A stretch of DNA of 64,000 bases from Branchiostoma belcheri (GCF_001625305.1 NW_017804131.1:881244-945243), one strand, 5' to 3'. Shown: positions 14,001 through 28,170, numbered from the stretch's first letter. Numbers and translations: made by a program. Notes: a model not told the origin generated them from the sequence alone.

Positions 14001-15556
14001 AACTGTACCATTTCTGCTTTTAGAGAGAACATTCTACTGAAGAAGATAAGATAATGCGTGTTGCATAGATGGAGACGTGATGACATGTTTGCTTACCACG
14101 TTGAAGAAACAAGCGTAAAGCCTTGTAGAACATGTTTTGGTTGCTTGGACTAATTTTATGAACTTTTAAAAACTGAACTGCCTCGACCGTGCAACATTCA
14201 CTCATCATTCCAACCTCATTAACGACTCTGTTGGTAGGTGTAAAAACCGCAAATAACCCTGTAATTTCCTCTTTTCGCTGAGTACCCGCTTTCGATCGCG
14301 CGCGGCAATAACTTTCCTTTCTTCTGTGCCAGCGATAAATGAATAATTCACGGCGACGACGTTCTATAGCTGCGCGGCATTTCATAGTGTGGCGAGGTTA
14401 GCGCGTACAGAGATAAGGGTGGCCCGGGTCGCTCGATTCATTTCCACAACACGTTTCACGGGGGAGGAAATGAGCGGAAGACATGCGTTAATTCACTAAA
14501 GCCATTACCCACACGGCAGCGGCACCGCCTGTCGTCTGCTGCGGGCGGCCGGCCGCGGGTGCCGACACCAGGGTCAGGCTCCTGATGGCTCCCGTTTCAG
14601 CACGGAGGTCTGCAGAGGAAAACACTTAATCCGCGCAAATTGAATTACAGGAAGGCGTGAATCGGAGCAGCTTGTGGGAGAGGCTCCAGTCTTAACAAAG
14701 GGCAGCCAACCGTCTTTTCTGGGATTGTAATGACGTTTTCCACAGGCACATTTTCACTGAACATTTAGGTCTCCTTTCAACGCCTCTTAGGGTGTATATT
14801 AGAATGCATAGGGATGGTGTAAGGGCATTGTACCCAATGCTGAAGATAGTCGTCTTAGACGGCTAAGAATGGAACTGAAGGCTGACAGAGTGTCAGAGGA
14901 ATATTAAAATCATATCATTCTACACCCAGTAAGCCTTAGATATTCTCCTACTCTCAGTGGTATTCCTGAAACTAATGCCACTGACGGCATGATAATCTGT
15001 ATTCTCAGACGAACGATCATTATGTCGTCAGGATCAATAAACAAGAACAACGTGGCAGACTCCCGTACCGAGTACAAATTTACGATTCAAAGACACCCTC
15101 TCCATTTCGATGCAAGTAGGTGCTCCAAACTCCTAAAATAACAAAACACAAAAATATTTGTTGTGACGAAAGAATTTTCAGGTACGACAAGAACACAGTG
15201 GGATGTACGATATTGGGAATAATCTAGTTGTATATTTGATTAAACACCTGTAAGCTCATGGAAGATTGCCCGTATTCAATAGGTTAATCCCCTAATCCTC
15301 GCTACAATGTGCTGATCATATTGACTCTGCAACGACGTCAGTGTTCGGATTAAGTATTGGAAAATTATTTTAAAAAGTTGTGTTTGTGGTTTCAGCATAA
15401 AAAATGAGGGCTGGGATTTTGTTTTCTTCTTTTTAGATTGTGCCCGAAGGTATTTCCTTGAAATCAAACGTATTGGACAATAAGGATGTGGTCAACGCCA
15501 ATATCCCCTGAAGTCAAGCGACGTAGGGCTTCTCGCCATGTAAACCAGTCTACAGA
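5046..15556. other. Non-genic interval, no gene seen
   Basis: About 10 kb without a convincing exon. The longest frames (9403-9834 minus, 9558-9893 plus, 14020-14385 minus) overlap each other or lack any recognisable motif. GC-rich patches at 7420-7680, 10670-10870 and 14390-14600 could be regulatory, but nothing in them proves it. Confidence 0.5.
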
Positions 15557-15714
15557 AAGTCTCTAGAAGAAGAAGAGGTCGTCCATACACTACACTAAAG
15601 AACCTTATCGAGACTGACACTGGATTAAGGGGAAAAGAACTAACAGAAGTGATGCATGACAGAAACTTCTGGAATGCATGGAAGAAAAACTTAATACTAG
15701 CTTCAACTCATTGA
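15556..15714 (+). mobile_element. Non-LTR retrotransposon 3' ORF tail
   Basis: The frame reads RRRGRPYTTLKN, then LIETDTGLRGKELTEVMHD, then RNFWNAW and a TGA at 15712-15714. The RGRPxxTxxxxL...L...DRxxWxxW pattern is the usual C-terminal tail of LINE reverse transcriptase ORFs. Only this tail is present and the reverse transcriptase core is absent, so it is a 5'-truncated dead copy. Confidence 0.65.
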
Positions 15715-18170
15715 GTAGGGATGTAGTAGTAGAAGTTGTGGTCAAACGCCCTTCTGATGGTTATCGCACATTTCGTGGTGGTGAAAACCTTTGCAAACGC
15801 GGGTTCTTGATCAACCAGATATGCGTCTTTGACAGCCAGATCGAGACGCAAACGGATCACCAGAATGCTGAAAATCACCGATTATCTATTTCGTAATCTT
15901 ACCCTGTGATGTCACTTGATGTTACGTTTCATGAATGCAAACCGGTGCAATAACTTCAGGAGGTTTCTGAATTACCACTTGAAATAACGTTTCGTCCCGG
16001 AAGATCTTAAATCATATTCGTACCACGAACTGCTAGTATAAAGAAATTACAACAGCCACATTTTATGTGCGCCTCACGAGGAAGTAACTGTGACTTTAAC
16101 TCCCAGCTGGGGTGCTTATATAATTTCCTACCAGCCATTTCACTACCAAAGCAGTGATTTTACCGGCTTTTATAGTATTATCCCAATGCAATCCATTTGC
16201 CTTGCAAAAACGCAGTGCTTACTTAGGTCTTCTCCTTAAACCTGTTACTTTAAGTATCGCTTAAGCTTCCTGTCGCGTTTGTATCACTTATCAGTTTTAC
16301 GTGACGCCATTTCTTTTTATAGCGTTTTGATGTTAATTTGATATGTTACATTGGATACGTCTTGGCTCTACTGTAGATAAAGCATCATTAGGACATCTAA
16401 ATCATTTGAGGGTCTTTTATGAATATTGCCCGGTTTTCTGAACGGCGAGATTCCTGCCTCGAAGGCATTAAAAGACTAAAGTATAACACTAACTATGATT
16501 ATATATGACCAATTAAACGTGACGTAGAGTAGCACATGATATCAACTTTATGAATTATTGACATTATGGCTGTCCCTTTCTTGAGAATCGTCGACACGGA
16601 AGCAATGAAGACCAGCAATGCGTGTAAAATGTGTGCACTGCAAAAGAAGAAACTAAAGTAAGATCTTACAGTGTGTAATATGCATTCTTGAAAAGTCCTT
16701 TTCTTGTCAAGTTATCCCTTCTTCCCTTATGTTTATAGGTATTGGTCACTTGTTTTGTAACTAATATGACAGCTGCTATAATGGTAATGACAACTAATGG
16801 GGCTCAGTAAGAAAGAAAATGAAAGAACATTGCTTATGTGGAGATTCCTCAGTGAAGAGAGTGCTAAGGGATAGTTGAGCGCCCATAAATCTCTTGACAG
16901 TCTTCCAGTGAGCGGTCAATTGTCTCCAAGGTCTTCCAACGATCCGTCAATGATCGTACAATGATCTCGATGATCTCCAAGATCTTAATGACCAATGATG
17001 CTTGGTCGTCCATCGGTTGCCCTCGCAGCGATTCTCATTGTGGAAATGGGGCACTAGAACAGCTGAAGACAACAATTCTTCACCAGAACACCTTCCACAT
17101 CTGGCTGTGCCATTACGACATCTAAGTTTAACAAATAGGTTTGTTTTCTCAGGCGTGTGTTGAATTCCAGCCATGTAATCCGTTAGTTCAAACATCATTC
17201 AAAATTGGCCTCGTGCGTTTATCAAACAATACACAGGCCCCTAATCCAGTTTCAACGGTCACCCATGCAAACTGCTAAGACCCCTTTGGACGAAAATGCA
17301 TCTGTCAGAATTAACACAGACCTAGTTTATTATAATTAGTAATAGCAAAGCCAAGGAAATTACCAGTTTATCATTTTTATGTACTGGATGTCGTGTACAG
17401 ACATTCTAACGTAGTTTTACTTGTCATATTGAGATGCCAAAGATAGCTACAGAAAGTTTTCTTACAACCATTATCATTTTAAGACTATTCGTCAGAAGGT
17501 ATATATGAAACTCTTCCGCACTTAACATGATTGAGTGAAGGAAGTGTTTCTTAACGTTGTTTTTGAAGGAAGAAGATAAATCTCAGGAGACGTTCTCAAG
17601 CATGAAGTTCCCAGAACAACATCCCAAGATCAATTTTCCTCTGATAAGTGTTCCCTGAGGAAATTCTCCAACGCATCAAATGTATTCCTCCGCCAAACCT
17701 GGGCCGTATCATCCATGCATTATTTACATCCCATTTATTCTGCCATCAAGATGATATCTCCGTATGAACCTCCGTCCGACGTCAGTGGACTACTTTGGGC
17801 GGAAGGAGTGATTCATCAAAGTTTATCAACGGACTCATGATGAGAGCTTACTAACAACTCTCGCATGTTCTTAGACACGAGCGAGCGTCTTGAGAAACGA
17901 CAGCTGAGGGGGTCGTCAAGGAAAACGTTTGAATAGAAGAACTTGTTGCCAGAAGTTTAAGAGATCGTGAGTAAAATTTCGATAAGATGGATCTGTAATT
18001 GAGATCGAGACTGCTTCAAAAGCATACCGGACAAAATGGAACTTCAATTGTCTGAAAGGAACTTACTGTTGCCTAAAGTGAGCGTTCATAATTTTATTAC
18101 AAGGTTCTTATCTTTTAGTTTCCGACAGAACTTTTATAATGACGTTTACACAGTAGTTTTCATATAACAA
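15715..18170. other. Non-genic interval with a candidate regulatory patch
   Basis: No exon or RNA gene is recognised. Around 17740-17960 the DNA is richer in GC and contains a TCF/LEF-like CATCAAAG and ACGTCA. It might be a cis-regulatory module, but this is unproved. Confidence 0.4.
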
Positions 18171-18355
18171 GACATGGTGACGGCACATTTAAGATTTTCA
18201 ACTTATTTTCATGCCACCACCAACTCATTTACACCTGAGTGAAGTGAGGAAAGTCATATAAAGTGCTTTTCCCAAGGACACAAGATCGGTGGCGTGGTAG
18301 GATTAGAACTCGGAACCTCTTGGTTCTGAACACTCAGCCATTACGCCACATACAC
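18171..18355. repeat. Dispersed tRNA-related (SINE-like) repeat
   Basis: The segment has AGTGAGGAAAGTC, CTTTTCCCAAGGACACAAG and GGATTAGAACTCGGAACCTC, the last resembling an antisense tRNA B-box region. The same order of blocks occurs at 49890-50010 and 56100-56195. Its left part, from GACATGGTGACGGCACA, recurs at 62154-62200. Classification as a SINE is an inference. Confidence 0.5.
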
Positions 18356-18729
18356 GACCCAACGCAGCATTTGTGAAACAACGCATTACAGTCATGTTTT
18401 TGAGCCTGATTGTATTCCATGTCCTCGCTCACGCGATACGACTGGTCCAATATGCACCCGCTACCGCTGGAGATTCTCTCCGCCGATAACGGAGAGGTAT
18501 TAGCGAGCCCGGCGTGTCAGGGCAGAGTTAATCTTCCCGATGGATGGGTCCTTAGGGCGGCAGAAACAGGTGTGACTAGACATGGGAAAATTACACGGAG
18601 ACGGCAATCAGGATAGAACCGGTGTCGGGGAAGCTGCGCGCAACTTTGTCTTACTAATTTATAGGTTCCGTGGGAATGCACTCACCCGAACTTGTTAGAG
18701 TGCCTCTGGCTCTGGTATGGATGACATAT

Positions 18730-18777
18730 CTACATAACTACATATCTACATAACTACATATCTACATAACTAGGACT
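18730..18777. repeat. 16-bp tandem repeat, three copies
   Basis: Three consecutive copies of the unit ACATATCTACATAACT, nearly perfect. Confidence 0.85.
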
Positions 18778-19239
18778 TGTTTTATGAATAAGGTCCTCAG
18801 AATATCTACGATGTACCAACGCTTTCCACGGACTGTAGAGGTTGCAAATTGATAAACCAAGTTAATGTTTTAATTTGGAACTAACGATTATGTGCAATTA
18901 TGTGCAATAAAACAATGCTCGATATTGGACCATCCGGGATATGCCATCTCAGCATTCTTTTTTTGTCTATTCTCAGATGAACTTTACGTTACTTTCAAAC
19001 TTTGTCGTATTCATTTGCATACATAGGAATTATCAATTCATACACAAATGTGTCAGTTTAATCACCTGAATGACATTTGTGAACAGTTGAACCACTGAAG
19101 GATTTGGAAGAGGAAATAGTGGTACATTCTAAAGACCCTGGCGGATCTAAGCTGTATTCGGCCGATAAGACCGTAAAAGCCGGCACGACGAACTCCAAAC
19201 TTATTCCATTAGGGGTTCTGCACTTGTGTGTGTGTTTCT

Positions 19240-19810
19240 GACGTCACACAGGCACGAAATATGAAAATCCCCGCCCCCTGCACTCCAGATGGCGACACGG
19301 CGGACTGGAGGAGCTGCATATGAAGACATATGGCAGTTCTTTATCGTGTCGCTATGATTACACAGGACGCTAGCAGCGGCGGTACGCCTGTCACCCGTGA
19401 TAGATTATGCTTGGCAAAATACATTTGCGGAAAGAAAAAGACAAGAATCCAATTTCTGCTCGGCCAAACTTGGTGAACACCACGGAAAATTGTCCCGACG
19501 TTTCTGCTGGTGGTGCGGCCGGGCGCTCAGGAGCCGCGGCGCCGGGGCTAGGTGGCCGGATTATCCGCCAGCGGTTGTCCAAATACGCGGGTCTAACGTC
19601 CACTAAGATCATATCGTCCCCACCTAACAATATCCACCAAAACAGGCGCCATGTAGGAAAGTTTGCCATTTGTCTAGCTGTGCGGTGCATTATGTTGTAA
19701 TGGTGGATTAAGCGCGAAGCTTGTCTTGTGTAGAGTGTCCTCATAACGGGGCGATCTAATGTAGCGTTAATGAAGTCGCAGTAGGCGTAGACTGTGTTCA
19801 TTATTTATCC
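19240..19810. other. GC/CpG-rich block, possible island
   Basis: Clearly richer in GC and CpG than its surroundings, especially 19480-19600. Frames are open on both strands over the same bases (19391-19801 minus for 136 codons, 19407-19700 plus for 97 codons), which is expected in GC-rich DNA and does not show coding. It may be a promoter-associated CpG island, but no splice-supported exon was found. Confidence 0.4.
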
Positions 19811-21836
19811 CTGGAGAGGGGGCGACGTGAGATGACTGTAGACACAGAAAAAGAATATGTGTAACGCTTCATTGTGAAAAGAAACGGAAAGACGAGAAAG
19901 TTTGCAACAAAAAGCTTTCCCCTTTCTTGTTTTACCGTATCATCGTATACCATAGCTTACTTACATTTTCTACAGTATTATTTACCAAGCTTGCCGCTTA
20001 AATGCTGTAAATAAATGCCATCAAAATCTTAAGCAGTAAAATTTGATTATGACATTTTCATGATTTTTGCATAGCTATCTTTACGATGCATTATGCTATG
20101 GAATAGACATAAAATTTGCAGTGCATCTCAATCATAATACAGTTGGCCTTGGCAATCACTTATGTGTAATTTGTTAAACAATAATTGATTGTTATATGTT
20201 ATAATCATATATATGTCCTGTTATAATCATATATATGTCCTGTATGTGCCACTGACAAGGATCTAGTGTTCATTTCCGTCACAAGTTGCTGAATCTTACG
20301 ACATATCTATAGTTTCCACTATGTTCTTGCAAATATCTGCAACTTATCGACTTTGAGCGGTTTTGGTAGCAGTAAGATTAGAGCTAGTGCCCATCCTCTG
20401 ACAAATGACAGCCGGAGATACAGGAAAGGCCATGATATTGCTTGGACGTGTTTGACGGGATTTGGATGTAAATATTGCTTTGATCTAGGAATGTGTCTTG
20501 ATATAAATAGAGCACAACCATCTCATGTTTGACGTTTTCTTATGGTACAAAGGCATAGCTGACGTTATCTACGGTTGTCACTGACTTGTATATTTGAGCA
20601 GCGTCTTGCTACAAGTAACATCTGATTAGAGCTAGCTATTCTCTCCTTTCTCTGGAAATAGAGAAAGGGAGAAACATGGGTTCACCTGTTTCTGAGAAGA
20701 TTGCTTGGAATGTATCTTCATTGAGTAAAACCCTTTCGTTTGGCGCACGATTTCCCTGTGTCAAAAAAGCACACTCTCAGTGCCCACAGCTTCAGCTATA
20801 TATATACATGTAGCAATCATGATCCTGTCAAAACTTTGGCCGGAAGGTACATCATGGAGGAGCTTTTATTTTATCAGAATTCGCAAAGACGCTCTCGTCA
20901 GAGCCGTCAGATCCGTCCTGCCGATAAGTAGCCCACGCCAAGTCAATTATCGCCGTCTCCCTTCCCCCACCGGGGCTGCTCTTATTGGATTTGCGCGTTT
21001 TCGGGTGCTCTTGTCACGTGTCAATGTCCATCACACGAGCTATTCCTGCTTCGATTCGCCCTGATTCAATTTGGAGTCTGTTGGGCTTCCATAAAAGCCA
21101 TTAGGGCCGTAGATCTGAGGGAACATGCGCTGATACAGCTGAGAGTGAATTCTATCAGTTGCCATGTTAAAACAAGGAGAGAAAATATGTTCATAGAAGT
21201 TGTAATCGTTATGGTAAGACGTATGATAACAGAGTGCATCAGACTATTTTAGTCTGTTCTTAACGTATCCTTTGAGATATGCATAAAACAGTCAAAGTGG
21301 CGCCACACCTTTAATCGAATCCTTTAGATTCTCAATCTAATCTTTTATATTTATAAGATTCATAAAGTTAAATTTTGTATCTTCGCAAATGTATCTCATA
21401 TCGTACAAAAAATAGGAGACATCGGTTTAATACTGACTGGTGCAGAGCTATTGGCTTAGATATCATCTCTGCCAATGTAGTCAATGGAGATGAAAGCTCA
21501 TCTTTGACACGCGACACAATCCTATACAAATATATCTATCAGATAAATGATTTTAGCCCTGATACATTGTCTGTAGTTCCCTATCAGAAAGAGACGAAAT
21601 GTGCATTATAACTTTTTTTAAATTTGTAGTTGAAATTGAGGGCCAGCTTATGACGATATATAACCTTCTCTACCATAAAATATGAAGTGAAGAAACATCG
21701 TATGAGAGATATATATTTGTTGTGTTCAACCTGAAAACAAGTCGACAAATATTTGTTTAAAAGTAAACAACGTACTGCCAACCTTTTTTGGATTAATTAT
21801 GCTCCAATGCATATGACAGACACATACCTACATTTT
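19811..21836. other. Non-genic interval
   Basis: No gene recognised. It contains a perfect 22-bp direct duplication at 20198-20241 (GTTATAATCATATATATG plus TCCT) and a moderately GC-rich patch at 20905-21075 that might be regulatory. Confidence 0.45.
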
Positions 21837-22001
21837 TTGCATCAATGAAAGAAAGCATATTCCCTTTTTTATGCATCGATGAAACAAAGCATATTCCTTT
21901 TTTTGCATCAATGAAAGAAAGCATATTCCTTTTTTTTGCATCAATGAAAGAAAGCATATTCCTTTTTTGTATCAATGAAAGACAGCATATTCCTTTTTCT
22001 A
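21831..22001. repeat. Minisatellite, about five 33-35-bp units
   Basis: Units consist of a T-run, then GCATCAATGAAAGAAAGCAT and ATTCC. There are about five copies with small changes (GATGAAACAAAG, GTATCAATGAAAGACAG). The frames seen on both strands here are produced by the repeat and are not genes. Confidence 0.9.
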
Positions 22002-22004
22002 TTT

Positions 22005-23990
22005 TGTACAGTATCGTCACAATAAACTTTTTCTTGTTCCTATTTGCGGGGAGTTTTTCGACCTCATTACTTGCGCTCCCCTGGGAGTCGTCATCAGTCT
22101 CTGTGCACATATTACACACACGAGATTATGCCATCTGCCTGACTAATTAATCACATTGTGACTTTTCAATTAAGCGATGTAATTGTCTGCAGCGGCTGCT
22201 CTTGTGCCTTTATTAGATACGAAATTTCGCCCATCTGTCTTACTGTATGCTTGGAACGTTCATATATGAGTATTTCTTTCTATAGGCACGTCTACATTAT
22301 CATGCTACAGTTACATTGTATATCATAAGAAAGAAAGCTCATTTGTAAGTTTAAAAGAAACCTTTTAAGATTTAGAATTTAACAAGATATCAAATTCAAA
22401 CCTCACTTCCCTTATTCTTTCATGTTCATTTACTTAATGATATGTTTTGTACTTAATTTAAGCCTTTGTTCCCTTATGTAAGGTATTACGACACCGGGTT
22501 TAATTAGAGCTGTTTAATGATTACTTGTTGTCATCTATCATTATTACTATTTGATTTATTACTATTATTATCATTTGTCAAAAATTAATGTTTCGCAGGG
22601 CATATCCCGGATAGGCCGTTATGGCTTTTTAATCTTACCCGAGCATATTTTGTGTTGTGTTTATGTTCGTTTTTATCCTTTTCTTTTATCATATGGAAAT
22701 AAACAAACGAGCCAACTCAAAGCAAATAGCGATTCTTAGAATATAGTCAGTAGAAGTTAAAGTCAAAGGTTACATTCATAACTGCTACGAACCTTAGCGA
22801 AAGATGCAATGACTTGCATTTTTAAATCGATAGGTTTAAATTTTTCTGATAATTCGCCATTACTGACATGTTATACACATTACAGACAGATAATCTATTT
22901 GAAGAATTTCATATATTTAGCAAGCTTGCAATGTGTCTTTCACCATTGCACGGCAATCTTATTAAGAATGTGTAAATGATTTATAGATATTGATTAAAGC
23001 AAACTTGACAGACCTTAACTGCTTTGATTGCACCGGAACTCAGTACTTATTGATCACGTTCAGGTTTAGAAATTACATACTGAACGGATTTTCTAGCAAA
23101 TCATCAAGGCTAGATCCTAGGATGAAACATATTATTCTGCCATAGCGTTGTGTCAAAAAATTATAAAGCATTAAACGTCTGTAAGTTAAACCTATACGAG
23201 GCCACTAAATATGAAATATCCCCTACAGTTATTAGTGATGGTATCTGTAGCGGAAAAATGGAGTTATGATTATGGTATTCAGTGCGGTAATGAACTTGTA
23301 TTGTCTGTCCCGTCGACTTGGGACATGCCGTTAGTTCTGTTATATGACGTTGGGGCGGGTCTGTTGAAGAAGGATTCGCTTCGTTTTGTCTGAAAAGGTC
23401 GACAGAAATGTTACCAAATTATAATGTGTACGTGAGCCACTGCATAGTGGAAACTCAGACGGACGGTTAGTTTAACATATAAGAAAATATTTAAGGTAAA
23501 CACACAGTCTCCCAATCATAACACTTACTCCATTTGCTGGATGGTAGATTCCGGTAACGAATACTGTCAGTCTTTGCCAAGCAAAGATACTTCCTTCGAA
23601 TGTTTCAACCAATAAATTTCTATCACTGGAAAACTTCCAAAAAGACAGCTTACGACAAGGGACCCATACGTTGTCTTAGCATTGGGAGGATTCAACGCGG
23701 GATAAAGCTTTCGTTAAAAGTGTTGTAGTAAGTATGCTTTCACCTAGTGTGCTCTATTACGCAACCTGGGATTTAAATTTACTTATACCTCTGTATTTGT
23801 GTGTTCTTCCTAGCTATTGCTGTATCGCTGCAGGTAAAATGCGTCATACCACCACATACTGGATCATTACCAGCGGATTAGGTTCCTGTGGTAGACGCTA
23901 CGTGATACAACGTAAAGCTAGTCAAACACGGCTTGAATACGCTTCCTTTAAACTTGAGTAAACATGACATATTTACTGTGTCTGTTCCTT
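22005..23990. other. Non-genic AT-rich interval
   Basis: No exon, RNA gene or identifiable element seen. A short TTATTACTATTATTATC run lies near 22555. Confidence 0.45.
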
Positions 23991-23992
23991 GG

Positions 23993-24070
23993 TCAAAGGC
24001 ATGTTGACCCTAAGAGTGGTCCGAGCACGAACCCTTGAGGGACCCCAAACAAGTTAAAATTCCTTATAAC
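23993..24070 (-). mobile_element. Reverse transcriptase remnant (LINE)
   Basis: The minus strand reads NLFGVPQGFVLGPLLG, which matches the GVPQGSVLGPLL motif of non-LTR retrotransposon reverse transcriptases. The flanks are frameshifted or unrelated, so it is a small dead fragment. Confidence 0.7.
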
Positions 24071-24679
24071 GAAATAGATAAATAACAGAAGTGTTTTTCC
24101 ATGTAACGACTCTCTTTCACAATAAACAGGAACTTTAGCTAAAACATAACGAAACGTTCTGTGCTTCCTCGTAACCTTTCCTGCGCACCCCAAGGTGTCA
24201 TTAAGATATAATGATAGCCTACATACGCACTATTTCACCAGAAACCCGGGCCTGTTATTTGCAACCCCACCAGAGGCCTTTATACATAAAAATCAAATCA
24301 TAAGGCGGAAACAATTATTCTCGCTGTTTTATATGCCACGTCTACTCTGCATTAATAATCAATTGCGTAAGGGTTGTTGTACAATAATGACCCATAATAC
24401 CATTAAACCAATTGCAATGTTATCGTTGCATTGGCATAGTTTCAAGCATATTTTTTTACTCTTAAAATGGTTTGTAGATATTTTGCACTTGTACGTGTGG
24501 AATTATAACTATTGAATTTATTTGCATTTAAGGACTATCAAAGCATAGAGAAAACTACTATCATAACGAGCCTGCTTACAATTTTTCTAGTGTCCGACTA
24601 CCTTTATGAGTAGAGCAAAACATCAGCAAAGTACACAGCTGTTTGCTTGCTTTCTATTGATTTCAGCACAAGAAGGAAA

Positions 24680-24815
24680 TGATCTGATCATGAGGAGAAT
24701 ATTACTATCGTTGATAAACAATCACGACGGTACCGCCTCTGATAAATATATCTTTTACAGAAGAGGAGGTCCCAGTATAGACCCTTCAGGTACCCCCAAA
24801 CATGCTAAAATATTG
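24680..24815 (-). mobile_element. Reverse transcriptase remnant (LINE), second fragment
   Basis: The minus strand has GVPEGSILGP (24769-24800), then a stop, and further on LFINDSNILL, which corresponds to the LFADDTNIL catalytic motif with the first Asp of the DD pair replaced by Asn. The order and spacing fit a decayed non-LTR reverse transcriptase. It lies 0.7 kb from the other fragment on the same strand but repeats the same motif, so the two are separate copies. Confidence 0.65.
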
Positions 24816-24842
24816 GGAGGAGATCAGGTAGTCTATGGTTAG

Positions 24843-27800
24843 CTGATACTAGTTGTAGAACTTCTACTAGAAGGGCCAATACTGCACACATGCTATTGCT
24901 ATTGCACATTCACGTTTAAAGACTTATAAGGATACATACATACCCTAAGATAAAGGATATCAACTTCAAATACGTGTTAACGGGTAAAATTGCTTCACAT
25001 ATTCACCGGTATAGTGAAATGGTCGAAATACTGTTTGGAAATGATCGGCTATCAACTCATAACGTAACAACAGTTAGCTACATCTTGAAAGAAAGCGGGA
25101 CATTTACCAACCATGATAACTGAAGAAAAAATATAGGTGCAACTGCGCATGGTGTGCTGTAAAACCCGCTCTAAAGCACGATAACCTCCCATCTGGGCTT
25201 TCACGCATTTCCAAATTGCTCCAAAGACTCAACAAAAACTTCACTTTGACCGTACTTTATGGTGGTTAAGAAATACTGTGGTGCATAAGTACTGCCTGTG
25301 GGACTTCTTGCCACCACATCAGTATGCAAGACGTATTTTCTTACAAGTACTTACAATTCCCGACCCGTCGTCTATTCCTACATCCTTATTTCGAGACAGT
25401 TTCGTGAGTATCTTCATCTTCCTTTGTTGCGGTTTCGTCTGCAGGCAAAGATCCGCATTCTTTGGTGTTGGGCAGATCACTATCTCCGCCGCCAGACAAG
25501 ACCTGAAGTTGAGCCGTACTATTATCACCCAACCCTGGGGGGGGGGTACTGCCATTCATCTATTTAACAAGTAGGCGCTGTATTGAAAAATGTCCAGACA
25601 GCCAGAATTGTGTCCTATCCACTTTCATCTAGAGTTGCAGGCCATGAACGTTGGCATGGCAACGGTCCACTGTGGACCTCCTGTGTGGACCTCCCTACGA
25701 TTCAAGTTTAAGGTTTCGATCCAAAGCAAAAAAGGTGATATATTATGAAAGACGTTCAAAAGACTAGCTTACTAGACTTTCTACCAGTGCTTTGGGCTTT
25801 TTCTGGATCCGTGGGAAATGAAACATAAAGCTTGGGTCAAAGGTGGTTCGAAGTCGGTATCGTCCGCCGCTTGGTTCAAATACGTGCCGTTACAAAGAAA
25901 GTATATGAATCATAATGCTAATTTTTAGTCAACACATTGGCATTATTTACCGGGTAGGTACATGTAGTTTTTATGATAGATAAAGAAATATAGACATTCA
26001 GATTGTTCCAAAGCAAGCAAAAATAGATTAGTGTGCGTCTATAAAATACGTTCATGTACGACAACACTGACTGACAGAAAGTTTTCAATCTCTTGATTTT
26101 CTTCTCTATTGTTGAACCATGGTTGACCACACACTTCCCCCAGGAGTGTATGAGTTTATAACCCCGTAAAAGCTCGGCACTCCTTCCCTTGGTAAAAGTA
26201 ATTGTAATCTTTCAATGCCTCTCCAGAAGGAACTTAATTTTCTTTAGGCTTGACAGCTTCCCCTTACAAAGAAGCATCATAATACAAAACCAAAGATAGA
26301 GAAGGCTAACATATTTCCCCCGCGGGCTTGGGATTATATTTGTTATTAAGAAGAAGAAGGGTATGAAATCCAGCCGCTGTATGATTTTCCCTGACTCCGA
26401 CAGAAAATCGCCTACAAGCTTGAGTAAGCAATATCTATAGCAGAAGATAAAACCGCCGCTACTTTTCATTCTCTGAGGTGCATCGCTAGGCCAGCTCTGC
26501 GGCGCAGCTGCGATAGATCTCTAGCCGCCGGCCGCGAAGGGATGTTATCTTACAGTTATCGACAGGCAGGCTTGTCGCTCGGAGCACTTCGATCGCAATA
26601 AAAGTTGTTCCTGCCGCTGTTGATAGAGGAAATCGTTCCCCTTTCGTGTCATCGCGTTAGAGAGGGATAAAAAGCAGGCGTTTGAAGCAGAAACTGCGCG
26701 GACACATCAACGTTGGCAACAGTGAAAGGAGGGAATCACTGATCATGATCTAAATAATTTCGTACAGTACAACCGACTATAAGTTCCATACATCTATTTT
26801 CTTGACATATGTAGGATTGGGGAAATTTATTGCATGAGTAAATCCGTAAAATCCGAACACTGTACAAACATGTATACTAGAACAGCATTAGGCACGCCAA
26901 AACTGAGAAATCTGTGTTTTCAATTTCGTTTTCTTTGTTTGTTTGATTGCATGTTTGTAGACTAGATATCTAAAACTATTGTGAATGGTTGTCATTGATT
27001 TCACATAAACGTACTTGACCTTGGGAGGACAAGCAGCAGAGACAGATAACATATGGTCGTAACTACGGCGATTCAAACGGTCGAACGGAGCTGAAATTAA
27101 TAAGAATAGCCCTTCGCCGCCACGCCGCTCTGAAATTTGTAATTTTTGTTCCTGGTCGATTGAGTTTTACTCATCAAATATCCCGTCCGTGAAGAAGCGA
27201 AGCAGGAGGTTAAAAGTGTTTATTTTCCGTACGAGAGAAGATCAGCGGGAAGTCTGGAAGGTTCCGGACACACGACGTGAACACAATTGTCCGGACTGCA
27301 CGTCCGAAACGGCTTCCACACACCGGAAAATGTCCACTAGTCTCTACCAGACTCCTTGGAGTGAAAGATAGTAACAAAATGGCCAAAATATGACAATCTA
27401 TCTCCCCTGGCATATTGTTGACCCCTTTTGGCAAATTCTATTGTTTTCCCAGTAAACGTGGAAGTCTGCTGGAGACCGGAGAGCCATACTAGTAACTAGA
27501 CTAGACTACAATTTTCTCTCAGGGGTTGTGTAGTCTCTACCTGAGCCCCTGAGTTACTAGAAAACCAGTGAACATAAGTCAAATAGTCGGCATAATTTGC
27601 TAGAGCTAACCGGCCTCAGAGTTACAATAGACAACCCAGAGCCAACTAAGTCCTGGAAAGAAGTCCTGGAAAGAGCTAATACGTAGAGAAAAAGGCTGGA
27701 TGCCAGGCTACAATCTTCCCCTCAGGTGGCTGGCACCAACTCGCAACACTTCGTTCCAAACAACTCCCATCACGTGGACTCACCACCTTTCACATTCACG

Positions 27801-28170
27801 TTGACAGTAAGATTTACGGGCGGCCCAAGTCTCCGGCTCAGTCCCGCAGTCTTCTTCCCCATTCATCCTCATTACTACATGCCCAGACATAAGCACCAGC
27901 ATCATAAAGTAACCCGTCTTTCAGACCGACGGGCGGCGGCAACCATCAATGATTCATGGGCAGTGTTCAGCTTTCATCGGCTGGTCTAACCGCCTCCAAC
28001 CGTCAGCGGTTTGGGTTCTTTCCAACCCCAGGTATCTCAGAGCTGCATGACGAAGTGGAATAATTTTGCGGGTCTAACTTTTGTTTACTTTTGGACTTAA
28101 AAAATACACGCATATTTGCACATCAATCTATAGTTCGTGCTTATAAACTTGCAATTCTCCTGCAGTCTCC
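24843..28170. other. Non-genic interval with candidate regulatory patches
   Basis: No convincing exon. GC-richer segments at 26470-26700 (with GATCGCAATAAAAG and several GATA cores) and 27090-27330 stand out from AT-rich flanks. 27490-27560 has an imperfect inverted pair around CTAGTAACT/AGTTACTAG. Nothing shows a gene. Confidence 0.4.

Noticed and set aside
18730..18777. CRISPR-like short repeat array
   Set aside because: The 16-bp units are directly adjacent with no spacers, in a eukaryotic genome; the same applies to the arrays at 60191 and 59439.
19391..19801. 136-codon minus frame with ATG
   Set aside because: Frames on both strands are open over the same CpG-rich DNA, there is no recognisable motif, and splice or conservation support is lacking.
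21793..22150. Repetitive proteins with FVSSMHKKG-like and HIPFFASMKES-like units
   Set aside because: They are produced by the 33-35-bp minisatellite.
24606..24842. Plus-strand frame ending GGPSIDPSGTPKHAKILGG
   Set aside because: It is the antisense of a decayed GVPQGSILGP reverse transcriptase motif.
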